Assembly: GCF_022163125.1 (NCBI RefSeq)
Contig: NZ_CP091881.1
Location: 1,736,001 to 1,800,000, forward strand
From: Paenibacillus sp. HWE-109
Lineage (GTDB): Bacteria > Bacillota > Bacilli > Paenibacillales > NBRC-103111
Reading direction: 5' to 3'
DNA length: 64,000 bases
The notes under the pieces were generated by a model, which did no database searches, was not told the DNA's origin, and was given only the letters and a program-made list of their open reading frames with translations. This document shows, in pieces, positions 36,021-44,019 of the stretch. The stretch's first letter is position 1; every line of letters starts with the position of its first letter. The position numbers were made by a program, and so were the translations under genes.

Positions 36021-37356
36021 GAATCTTGAAGTTAGCTAGTTTAGACAGATGGTTGGGAGAACGCTGAGAGTAGCTGCAAGGGAAAGTAGCTGAAATATCG
36101 GGACTGTGCGGCAGCACGTCCATTGTCTAAGGAGCTCCTCACGTTGTTGATTGGATAAATCCAATCCAACAGCCGTATAGGCGGTTAAATTCGCATCTAC
36201 AATGGATTTATCCAATGGGATCTGATAAAAAACGCCATATACGCCGCAGATTTGAAGATTTCAATGAATAAATCCAATCCAACAGCCCGATTGGCGGCCA
36301 AATTCACGATTACATTGGATTTATCCAATGTAATAAGATTCCGCCTGTTGTCTGGTACGGAATCTTGAAGTTAGCTAGTTTAGACAGATGGTTGGGAGAA
36401 TGCTGAGAGTAGCTGCAAGGGAAAGTAGCTGAAATACTCGGACTGTGCGGCAGCACGTCCATTGTCTAAGGAGCTCCTCACGTTGTTGATTGGATAAATC
36501 CAATCCAACAGCCTTATTGGCGGTTAAATTCGCATCTACAATGGATTTGTCCAATGGGATCTGATAAAAACGCCGCGGATTTGAGGATTTCAATGGATAA
36601 ATCCAATCTATCAGCCCGATTGGCGGCCAAATTCACGATTACATTGGATTTATCCAATGTAATAAGATTCCGCCTGTTGTCTGGTACGGAATCTTGAAGT
36701 TAGCTAGTTTAGACAGATGGTTGGGAGAATGCTGAGAGTAGCTGCAAGGGAAAGTAGCTGAAATATCGGGACTGTGCGGTGGCACGTCCAGTGTCTAAGG
36801 AACACCTCACGTTGTTGATTGGATAAATCCAATCCAACAGCCGTATTGGCGGATAAATTCGCATCTACAATGGATTTATCCAATGGGATCTGATAAAAAA
36901 CGCCATATACGCCGCAGATTTGAAGATTTCAATGGATAAATCCAATCCAACAGCCCGATTGGCGGCCAAATTAACGATTACATTGGATTTATCCAATGTA
37001 ATAAGATTTCTCCAGTTGTCTGGTACGGAATCTTGAAGTTAACTAGTTTAGACAGATGGTTGGGAGAACGCTGAGAGTAGCTGCAAGGGAAAGTAGCTGA
37101 AATACTCGGACTGTGCGGTAGCACGTCCATTGTCTAAGGAACGCCTCACGCTGTTGATTGGATAAATCCAATCCAACAGCCGTATTGGCGGTTAAATTCG
37201 CATCTACAATGGATTTATCCAATGGGATCTGATAAAAACGCCGCAGATTTGAGGATTTCAATGGATAAATCCAATCTACCAGCCCGATTGGCGGCCAAAT
37301 TCACGATTACATTGGATTTATCCAATGTAATAAGATTCCGCCTGTTGTCTGGTACG
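36021..37356. repeat. Four tandem copies of a 330-340 bp repeat
   Basis: Copies: 36021-36358, 36359-36687, 36688-37026 and 37027-37356. Each begins GAATCTTGAAGTTAGCTAG, contains TTGGGAGAACGCTGAGAGTA and CAGCACGTCCATTG-type words, and ends CGCCTGTTGTCTGGTAC. The second half of each unit has four copies of a near palindrome: ATTGGATAAATCCAAT and its complement-like ATTGGATTTATCCAAT, alternating. The copies differ by a few percent and by 9-10 bp indels. No protein is expressed on plausible grounds; the long antisense frames recur because the DNA recurs. Confidence 0.95.
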
Positions 37357-37374
37357 CAGTTTTAATAATCTCCA

Positions 37375-37405
37375 TTGACAGCTTGACTTCCTGTAATGGT
37401 ATTAT
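37375..37405 (+). promoter_or_regulatory. Possible promoter of the CuAO-N/NPCBM gene
   Basis: TTGACA at 37375-37380 and TATTAT at 37400-37405 are 19 bp apart, longer than ideal. The gene starts 39 bp later with a GGGGAA ribosome site. Confidence 0.4.
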
Positions 37406-37443
37406 AAGTAAGGAATTATTATACATGCCAAAGGGGAACTACG

Positions 37444-38634
37444 ATGAAATCCAGTTTAAAAGGTTTTATGTTAGGCGTTGTAACCACATGTCTTATGCTA
37501 GGGGCAACCGTAGCCTATGCGGCAGGCGGGACACAGATCGAGGTTTATTTTGAAAAGTTGAAGTATGTTTTCGAAGGGGTCGAGAAGCAACCCACGGCAG
37601 AACAAGGACAAGGGTTTATCTATAAGGGGACAACGTATGTGCCATTGCGTTTCGTGAGTGAATCTCTCGGCAAGGAGGTTGGTTGGAATGGCACATCCAA
37701 GACGATTTGGATCGGGAAGCAGCCGGAGAATACAAATACAAATGCTGGGAACGAGAACGGCAGCAATCCGACATCTACAGGAACAGAAGCTGCTGTGTAT
37801 TTGACAGATTTGACCGGGATGACCAAGGAAGATGAAGCTAGCATGCTTAACGTAAACAGCTGGGGAAAAGGCCACAACACGGCTGTGCATAAACCTGCTT
37901 TTCAAATTGCTGGCACGAACTATAAAAAGGGATTAGGTCTTTACCATCATGATCATCCTTATCCTCCGAATATCAAAACAGGTGGAACCGTTCAATACCC
38001 GTTAGATGGCAAATACGTGAAGCTTACTGCTTTTGTCGGGGCCGATGACAGCACGCTGTCCAATACGGCGTCAGGAACGATCAAGTTCATCGGTGACGGG
38101 AAGGAACTTCTCGTCATTGATGCCATCACCGCAGGGAAGAATGCTGCTCCCGTGGATTTGGACGTGACGGGAATTCAAGTTTTGCGCATCAATTTTAACT
38201 CGGACCGTCAGGGATTAATCAATTTGATCGTTGCTGATCCAATGGTTACTCCTGCTGCAAAGCCAACTACTTCGACGCCAAATGTACAATCTGACATGAT
38301 TATCGTTGAACGCGACAAGAAGGCGGAGTTCGTTGTGTTGAAAAATCGGGGCACCAAGGAAATCGATCTTAAAGGCTGGAAAGTTATAAGTGTAAACGGC
38401 CAGGAAGTATATCCGTTCAAAGAAAGCTATGTATTGAACCCGGATTCTTATGTCATGCTCCTTAGCGGCAAAGAAGGTAAATCCTATGAACAAACGGGTG
38501 TTAACGGTACGGAATTCCGGACGTACTCCCGAAGCCTGCTTTGGACAACATCGGAGGTCTGGAACGATACAGAATCCGATGCGGTCGAGCTCTATAACCC
38601 TGCAGGCGCGAAAGTTAGTGAGTACATCAATTAA
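37444..38634 (+). CDS. Secreted CuAO-N / NPCBM / lamin-tail domain protein
   Basis: The 396-residue protein has a signal peptide (cleavage near residue 27, TVAYA/AGG), a copper-amine-oxidase N-terminal-like stalk domain (about 30-95, with KGTTYVPLRFVSESLGKEVGW), a short Asn/Thr linker (97-120), an NPCBM carbohydrate-binding domain (about 120-270, with YKKGLGLYHHDHPYPPN) and a lamin-tail-like beta sandwich (about 290-396). No catalytic domain is visible. It probably binds glycans at the cell wall. The gene stands alone between the tandem repeats and a convergent AraC gene. Confidence 0.7.
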   Translation: MKSSLKGFMLGVVTTCLMLGATVAYAAGGTQIEVYFEKLKYVFEGVEKQPTAEQGQGFIYKGTTYVPLRFVSESLGKEVGWNGTSKTIWIGKQPENTNTNAGNENGSNPTSTGTEAAVYLTDLTGMTKEDEASMLNVNSWGKGHNTAVHKPAFQIAGTNYKKGLGLYHHDHPYPPNIKTGGTVQYPLDGKYVKLTAFVGADDSTLSNTASGTIKFIGDGKELLVIDAITAGKNAAPVDLDVTGIQVLRINFNSDRQGLINLIVADPMVTPAAKPTTSTPNVQSDMIIVERDKKAEFVVLKNRGTKEIDLKGWKVISVNGQEVYPFKESYVLNPDSYVMLLSGKEGKSYEQTGVNGTEFRTYSRSLLWTTSEVWNDTESDAVELYNPAGAKVSEYIN

Positions 38635-38649
38635 ATCATAAACCTTAAG

Positions 38650-38679
38650 AAGGCAGCCGGTCATTGCACCGGCTGCCTT
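38650..38679. terminator. Bidirectional terminator
   Basis: AAGGCAGCCGG (38650-38660) pairs perfectly with CCGGCTGCCTT (38669-38679). It lies between two convergent genes. Confidence 0.8.
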
Positions 38680-38684
38680 CACTG

Positions 38685-39578
38685 CTAGTTCTTAGAACTT
38701 GCCCCTCGGAAATGCTGGGGTGAAGTTCCTTCGATTTTTTTGAACATCCGGCTGAAATAAAAGGGGTCCTGATAACCGACTTCTTCGGCGATATCTTTCA
38801 CGCTTTTGCCCGTATTCAGGAGCAAGTATTTGGCGCGCTGCGCTCGCAGCTGATGGATGTAATGATGGATGTTCGTATGGGCATAGCGTTTGAACACTTG
38901 GCACAAATATTCATATTTCCGATTCAACACTTGCTCCAGCTGATCTTTGGAAATATCGGATTCATAGGAATTGTTTAAGTGGTTGACCAGTCCACGGAAA
39001 GTGATATAAGAAGCTGAAAAATTCGTATCCACAGCACTCTGCTCCAGAAAATCACTAGCAATGAGCCGCAGAATCTCGCCCAACAACAGGGTCGCATGGA
39101 AACGGAAATAGCCTTTAGGCTGTTTCATGGTCGATACCAGTTCTTCGAACAACCCCAGCAGTTTGTAGCGCTGGATCGCTTGGAATTGACGTGGAACGAC
39201 CAATACATCCTCATGTTTCATTTCCGTCGTACGCAGCTCGGTTCTTTCGGCATGGACAATATTTAGTTGGCTTGCTTGATCCAGAAGGAATTCATTCAGG
39301 CCGGGGTCGCAAGAAAATTGCGCCCAAAAGAACTGGCCCTGCCGCTCCTCCGGATTCCAGCCGGTATGCGATTCCCAAGGCAGCATTAGCAGCGACTGGC
39401 CGGCATGCAGACTCATGCGGGTTTCACCTGTTTGCAGATGTACCGTTCCGTCAGCAATAACAATCAGCTCGTAATAGGGATTATGATGCTGCTCGCGGTA
39501 AAAGGAACTGTTTTTGGTATCGAACAGATCCGCCCAAATGACGTCAAGCTTGGACAATCGCGATAGAGAGTAGTACAT
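38685..39578 (-). CDS. AraC family transcriptional regulator
   Basis: The 297-residue protein has an N-terminal cupin-like sensor (about 25-100, GTVHLQTGETRMSLHAGQSLLMLP) and C-terminal AraC DNA-binding motifs (about 200-295, SVKDIAEEVGYQDPFYFSRMFKK). It is divergent from the ADP-ribosylglycohydrolase-like gene with a 118-bp gap, so it probably controls that operon. A GGAGG site lies 10 bases before the ATG. Confidence 0.93.
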   Translation of the reverse strand: MYYSLSRLSKLDVIWADLFDTKNSSFYREQHHNPYYELIVIADGTVHLQTGETRMSLHAGQSLLMLPWESHTGWNPEERQGQFFWAQFSCDPGLNEFLLDQASQLNIVHAERTELRTTEMKHEDVLVVPRQFQAIQRYKLLGLFEELVSTMKQPKGYFRFHATLLLGEILRLIASDFLEQSAVDTNFSASYITFRGLVNHLNNSYESDISKDQLEQVLNRKYEYLCQVFKRYAHTNIHHYIHQLRAQRAKYLLLNTGKSVKDIAEEVGYQDPFYFSRMFKKIEGTSPQHFRGASSKN

Positions 39579-39696
39579 GGCATGACATCCTCCGAGATTT
39601 ATTATTTTGAAGTCTAATTGATGTACATGGATTGAGAACGAAACCGCACGTATGATGAACTCATAACCATTATATCAAAATAACGGAGGTTTCTAC

Positions 39697-41568
39697 ATGA
39701 GCTGTCAGATTCTTAATGAAAAGGATTACTATCGCATTGTATATGGAGGATGGCTGGGTAAAAATATCGGAGGGACGCTCGGCGCGCCTGTCGAAGGCGT
39801 GAAAGAACTGCTCACATTGACCTACTATCCGGAGCTGCCGGACGGGCCGCTGGAAAATGATGATTTGGATTTGCAATTGGTGTGGCTGCATGCATTGGAG
39901 CAGTACGGCCCTGGTTTGACTGCGCGTGAATTAGGTCAGGAATGGCTGGAGCATGTCTTTTTCCCTTTTGATGAATACGGTTACGCGATTACGAATATGC
40001 GCAGAGGACTCGTTGCGCCGGTTGCAGGAGCTTTCAATAATCCATTTACGAACTGTATGGGTTCGCCGATTCGCTCTGAAATTTGGGCGATGGTAACTCC
40101 CGGATCACCGGAAACAGCAGCTCATTATGCCTATCAAGATGCGATCGTTGATCATGCAGGCGGTGAAGGCGTATACGGAGAAATGTTCTTTGCTGCGCTG
40201 GAAAGCGCCATTTTCTTCGAGAAGGATCGGGATCGTTTAATTGCCATAGGGATGACCTATATCCCGGAAGATTCCCGTACGGCCAAAGCTTTGAAGGATC
40301 TGCTGATCTGGCATCAAGAAGGGAAAGACTGGCTCGAAGCGCGCGCCTTGATTTTGGAACACCATGGCAGTGATAATTTCACCGATGCTCCGCAAAATAT
40401 TGCTTTCACCATCCTCGGCTGGTTGTATGGGGAAGATTTCGAAGATGCCATCTTGAAAGCCGTTAATTGCGGCTATGATACGGATTGCACGGCAGCTACG
40501 CTGGGGGCCATTCTAGGCATGCTGCTAGGGCCAGAAGGCTTGCCTGCTGCATGGGTAGATCCGGTTGGGGATCGCATTGTTGTCAGCCCGCCGATTAAAG
40601 GCTTTCCCGCGCCGAAGAATTTGGACGAACTCACGCAGCGCACAATCCGTATGGGCAAACAAATACTCGCTGCCTGGGACACGGGGATTATCGTTCATCC
40701 CGACCTGCCTACGTCGTGGGATCAGCCTGTCCAGGTAGAGCAGGCTTCGCGCATTCGTGAGCTTTGGACCAAGAAAGTAACGGCTAATCACTACTTGCTG
40801 CCTCTTGGCACACAGCAGAACGCGGATGCCGAGTTGGAAATTGATTTTGGCCAAACAGGTCCGGCGATCGGTGTAAATCAAACGAAAACCTTGCAAATCA
40901 CACTGACCAATCGTGCTTTGACGCCTGTTACAGGTTGGCTGGCCTTGGAATTGCCAGATGGTTGGGAGGGGCCAACTGCGGTAGAAGTTAGCTTGCAGCC
41001 TAACGAGTCCACGGAGTGGAATGCCCTCGTATGCGCTTCTGAAACGGCTAAACCGAGTTATGAACTGACATGTGTATGGACGCGTTCGCATGATGCTTCG
41101 ATTTGGACGGCTCATCGCGTGCCTTTTGCGCTGGTCAATGCGGCCAAATGGACCGTCTGGGGACCGAATAACACGGAGGGGAAAGAGGTCTACGTCACTG
41201 GAAACCGACTGGAACTCGAGCAGGCGCTTGCTTCCGAGGATGATGGCGTGTACCGTGCGCAAACGACGCTATTTAACCCTGAGCCTCGCACGGTCAGACT
41301 TATCGCAGCGGCGAACAGCCCGGTTAAGCTCATCTTAGATGGCAAGCTTGTCATCAATTGCGATGAAATTTTGGAATTTATGCCGGCGTATCACCGGGCT
41401 CATGATGAACAATTGATTGAGCTAACATTAGCTGCCGGAAGCTACAAGGTGGAAGTAGAAGCAGTAAGGAATGGCAGTCCTCTAGAGGTCTATATTTTGC
41501 CAGTGGCGATTAAGGAGACCAGCATTCCTGGACCGCATTACTATTTTACAGATATCTTGTTCGGGTGA
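39697..41568 (+). CDS. ADP-ribosylglycohydrolase family protein with C-terminal beta domain
   Basis: The 623-residue protein has an ARH-type all-helical domain (about 10-330; motif CGYDTDCTAATLGAILG for metal binding) followed by about 290 residues of beta-sandwich. The first ARH motif, normally DDT, reads ENDDLDLQLVW, so metal binding may differ. Members with this architecture occur next to glycoside-use genes, where the substrate is probably a glycoside rather than ADP-ribosyl protein; I cannot show that from sequence. An L-fuconolactonase-like gene begins 3 bp after its stop codon. Confidence 0.8.
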   Translation: MSCQILNEKDYYRIVYGGWLGKNIGGTLGAPVEGVKELLTLTYYPELPDGPLENDDLDLQLVWLHALEQYGPGLTARELGQEWLEHVFFPFDEYGYAITNMRRGLVAPVAGAFNNPFTNCMGSPIRSEIWAMVTPGSPETAAHYAYQDAIVDHAGGEGVYGEMFFAALESAIFFEKDRDRLIAIGMTYIPEDSRTAKALKDLLIWHQEGKDWLEARALILEHHGSDNFTDAPQNIAFTILGWLYGEDFEDAILKAVNCGYDTDCTAATLGAILGMLLGPEGLPAAWVDPVGDRIVVSPPIKGFPAPKNLDELTQRTIRMGKQILAAWDTGIIVHPDLPTSWDQPVQVEQASRIRELWTKKVTANHYLLPLGTQQNADAELEIDFGQTGPAIGVNQTKTLQITLTNRALTPVTGWLALELPDGWEGPTAVEVSLQPNESTEWNALVCASETAKPSYELTCVWTRSHDASIWTAHRVPFALVNAAKWTVWGPNNTEGKEVYVTGNRLELEQALASEDDGVYRAQTTLFNPEPRTVRLIAAANSPVKLILDGKLVINCDEILEFMPAYHRAHDEQLIELTLAAGSYKVEVEAVRNGSPLEVYILPVAIKETSIPGPHYYFTDILFG

Positions 41569-41571
41569 ACC

Positions 41572-42405
41572 ATGAGAATTGATGCTCATCAACATTATTG
41601 GCTAACAGAACGTGGCGATTATGGCTGGTTGGCCCCTGAGCAGGGCATTCTATTTGAGGACTATATGCCGGAACGATTGGCAGATGCACGGCAGCGCTAC
41701 CACTTTGAGCATACAATTGTCGTGCAAGCCGCACCTACGGTAGCGGAAACGGAGTTCCTGCTTTCTTTGTATGAGGAGCATGATAGTATCGCTGGCGTAG
41801 TGGGGTGGTTGGATCTCGATTCCCCTCACTTCCCCGAGCAGTACGCCAAGCTTCGCAAACACAGAGGATTCGTAGGCTTTCGCCCAATGCTTCAGGACTT
41901 GGAGGATGATTGGATCCTTCGACCACGCGTTCTGGATCATCTCGAACGGGTAGTTGAGGACGAGTTTCCGCTGGATTTGCAGCTTAGGCCAAGGCATCTT
42001 CCTTATATTCTGGAGCTGTTGCGGAGGTTTCCGACACTTAGGGCTGTGGTGGATCATGCGGCGAAACCCTTTATTGCGGCTGGTTTGATCGAACCATGGA
42101 AGTCGCAGCTCACCGAACTGGCTGCTTTTCCTCACATCATGTGTAAGCTGTCAGGACTGGTCATAGAAGCGAATCATCCAGTTTGGCGATGGGAGGATTT
42201 GGCTCCCTATGTGCACGCCGTCGTAGAGATGTTTGGCCCACATCGCATTATGTTTGGCAGCGATTGGCCGGTGTGTTTGCTCGCCAGCAGTTATGATGAG
42301 GTCTACGAGGCGCTGCTTCAAGCTTTGCCTGCGCATTTATCTGAAGAGGCGCAGGCGGCCTTATTCGGAGACAATGCGGCGCGCTTTTATGGCGTTGGCG
42401 AATAG
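41572..42405 (+). CDS. Amidohydrolase family 2, L-fuconolactonase/rhamnonolactonase-like
   Basis: The 277-residue TIM-barrel hydrolase starts MRIDAHQHYW, with HxH metal ligands, and has GVVGWLDLDSP, HIMCKLSGL and MFGSDWPVCLL, the strings of the COG3618 group. This group opens sugar 1,4- or 1,5-lactones such as L-fuconolactone in oxidative fucose or rhamnose degradation. It is co-transcribed with the ARH-like gene. Two fucosidase genes lie 12 kb away, so fucose is a reasonable substrate, but rhamnose is also possible. Confidence 0.75.
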   Translation: MRIDAHQHYWLTERGDYGWLAPEQGILFEDYMPERLADARQRYHFEHTIVVQAAPTVAETEFLLSLYEEHDSIAGVVGWLDLDSPHFPEQYAKLRKHRGFVGFRPMLQDLEDDWILRPRVLDHLERVVEDEFPLDLQLRPRHLPYILELLRRFPTLRAVVDHAAKPFIAAGLIEPWKSQLTELAAFPHIMCKLSGLVIEANHPVWRWEDLAPYVHAVVEMFGPHRIMFGSDWPVCLLASSYDEVYEALLQALPAHLSEEAQAALFGDNAARFYGVGE

Positions 42406-42434
42406 TCGGCATTGCAGATTTAACCGACATAGAA

Positions 42435-42464
42435 GGGCCGTCAGGATGATATGACGGTCTTTTC
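42435..42464 (+). terminator. Terminator after the lactonase gene
   Basis: GGCCGTCA pairs with TGACGGTC around an eight-base loop, followed by TTTTC. It lies about 30 bp after the stop codon. Confidence 0.8.
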
Positions 42465-42469
42465 TGTAT

Positions 42470-42656
42470 GAATGTTACCCCAGCTGCCTCGTGCGGAGGG
42501 AACTACAGTTCGCTATTATAGTTCCGCGTAACAGCCAAATCAGCCGATTTGTCACAAATAGCGTATCGTAGTTCCTTTTAGCTTGGACGTGCTGCCGCAT
42601 CGCCCAAGCCAATTAGCTACTTTCCTTCACAGCTACTCTCAGCGTTCTCCCAACCC
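42470..42656. repeat. Remnants of two dispersed repeats
   Basis: The first part (42470-42585) is a shortened copy of the repeat seen at 14520-14870 (GGGAACTACAGTTCGCTATT and TAGTTCC words). The second (about 42575-42656) is an inverted copy of the first third of the 36-37 kb tandem repeat: read on the minus strand it gives GTTGGGAGAACGCTGAGAGT and GCGGCAGCACGTCCA in the same order. No gene is visible between 42406 and 42750. Confidence 0.7.
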
Positions 42657-42707
42657 TCTATCCTACTCCACCACCCAGAAAAATTCGACTCCATGGGATC
42701 GTAGAAT

Positions 42708-42748
42708 AAAATGAACCTAGCCGCAGTCCTGCAGGCTAGGTTCATTTT
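42708..42748 (-). terminator. Terminator of the OYE gene
   Basis: AAAATGAACCTAGCC (42708-42722) pairs perfectly with GGCTAGGTTCATTTT (42734-42748). The hairpin lies just downstream of the minus-strand oxidoreductase gene. Confidence 0.88.
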
Positions 42749-42750
42749 AA

Positions 42751-43881
42751 TTAAGTCAGCGTTCGTGTTGACTCAGGCGTAAATGGCAGCAGTTCATCCG
42801 TGCGGCCTTCGCGGATTTTCTCCGCCCATTGCGGATCTTGCAGCAAGGCGCGGCCGACGGCGATTAAGTCGAACTCTCCTTGCTCCAATCGCTCAAGCAG
42901 ATTTCCGAGATGAACTGCGTTGGCGCCAGCTCCCTCTTGAAAGAGCTTCGTGAATTCTGCATCCAGCCCTACGGAGCCGACGGTGATGGTTGGTTTGCCT
43001 GTGATTTTTTTGGTCCAGCCAGCTAGGTTGAGTGTGGAACCTTCGAATTCAGGGTCCCAGAAACGTCTGGTTGAACAGTGGAAGATATCGACACCCGCTT
43101 GCACTAAAGGCGTTAAAAACTGCTCAAGTTCTTCGGGCGTGTTGGCCAGTTTCGCAGTATAATCAGAACTTTTCCATTGCGAGAAGCGGAAGACGATCGG
43201 GAAGTCAGGGCCAACGGCGCATCGGCAAGCTTCTACGATTTCAACCGCGAAGCGGGAGCGGGCAACGAGGCTTCCGCCATATTGATCGCTGCGCTGATTT
43301 GTTTTCTCCCAGAAGAACTGGTCGATTAAGTAACCATGCGCGCCATGAAGCTCGATGCCATCGAAGCCGATGCGCTTCGCATCCGCGGCTGCTTGGGCAT
43401 AGGCTGCGACCAGCGCGCTAATTTCATCTACCGTTAGCGGCTCGGATACTTTGACACCGTTCAGGTCAAGGCCGGATGGGCCTACCGGTGGAGCTTCCGG
43501 ATTCGGTTGACTGCCGACTGCGCGTGTTGTGCCTACATGCCAGAGCTGTGGAATGATTTTCCCGCCAGCTTCATGTACGCCAGCTACGACTTTGGCCCAG
43601 CCCTGCAAGGCGGCTTCCCCATGGAAGTTCGGCAAACTCGGGCTTGCGCCCGCCGCCGGATGGTTGATGAGCGTACCTTCGGTTACGATGAGACCTACGC
43701 CGTGCTCGGCGCGGCGGCGATAATAATCCGCTACGTCTTGCCCAGGAACGCCATTAGGTGAGAAACCGCGTGTCATGGGCGCCATGACGATGCGATTGGT
43801 TAAGTCCAAGTGGTCCGAGTGAAAGGACTTAAATAAGGGAAGTACCGAAACGGAGTCGGCAGGAGTGTTAGGGTTGGTCAT
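42751..43881 (-). CDS. Old Yellow Enzyme family NADH:flavin oxidoreductase
   Basis: This 376-residue FMN barrel enzyme shows OYE family strings: MAPMTRGFSPNGVPG, GLIVTEGTLI, LWHVGTTRA, DGIELHGAHGYLIDQF, NQRSDQYGGS and the C-terminal DLIAVGRALLQDP. These proteins reduce activated C=C bonds with NAD(P)H. I placed the start at 43881 (MTNPNTPAD), behind AAAGGAGAT; the longer frame from 44019 runs through noncoding DNA. It lies 138 bp after ppdK on the same strand, so it may be a separate unit. Confidence 0.9.
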   Translation of the reverse strand: MTNPNTPADSVSVLPLFKSFHSDHLDLTNRIVMAPMTRGFSPNGVPGQDVADYYRRRAEHGVGLIVTEGTLINHPAAGASPSLPNFHGEAALQGWAKVVAGVHEAGGKIIPQLWHVGTTRAVGSQPNPEAPPVGPSGLDLNGVKVSEPLTVDEISALVAAYAQAAADAKRIGFDGIELHGAHGYLIDQFFWEKTNQRSDQYGGSLVARSRFAVEIVEACRCAVGPDFPIVFRFSQWKSSDYTAKLANTPEELEQFLTPLVQAGVDIFHCSTRRFWDPEFEGSTLNLAGWTKKITGKPTITVGSVGLDAEFTKLFQEGAGANAVHLGNLLERLEQGEFDLIAVGRALLQDPQWAEKIREGRTDELLPFTPESTRTLT

Positions 43882-44019
43882 GGATCTATCTCCTTTAACA
43901 GGCATTTCAGCGAAGCAACGAAACTTCATCACTGATGAAGTTAGAATACCATAAATTCGGACTAAATTCATAGGGATACGCCAGTATCGCCCGATTCCAT
44001 CTGATTCTAGCTCCGTCAT

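Noticed and set aside
36375..37261. Recurrent antisense 72-residue frames in the tandem repeats (start MKSSN.RRFYQIPLDKS)
   Set aside because: They recur only because the DNA unit recurs. They lack ribosome sites and signatures, and cross the palindromes.
42751..44019. Longer N-terminus for the OYE protein (422 residues)
   Set aside because: The extra 46 residues read through noncoding DNA. A strong ribosome site precedes ATG 43881.
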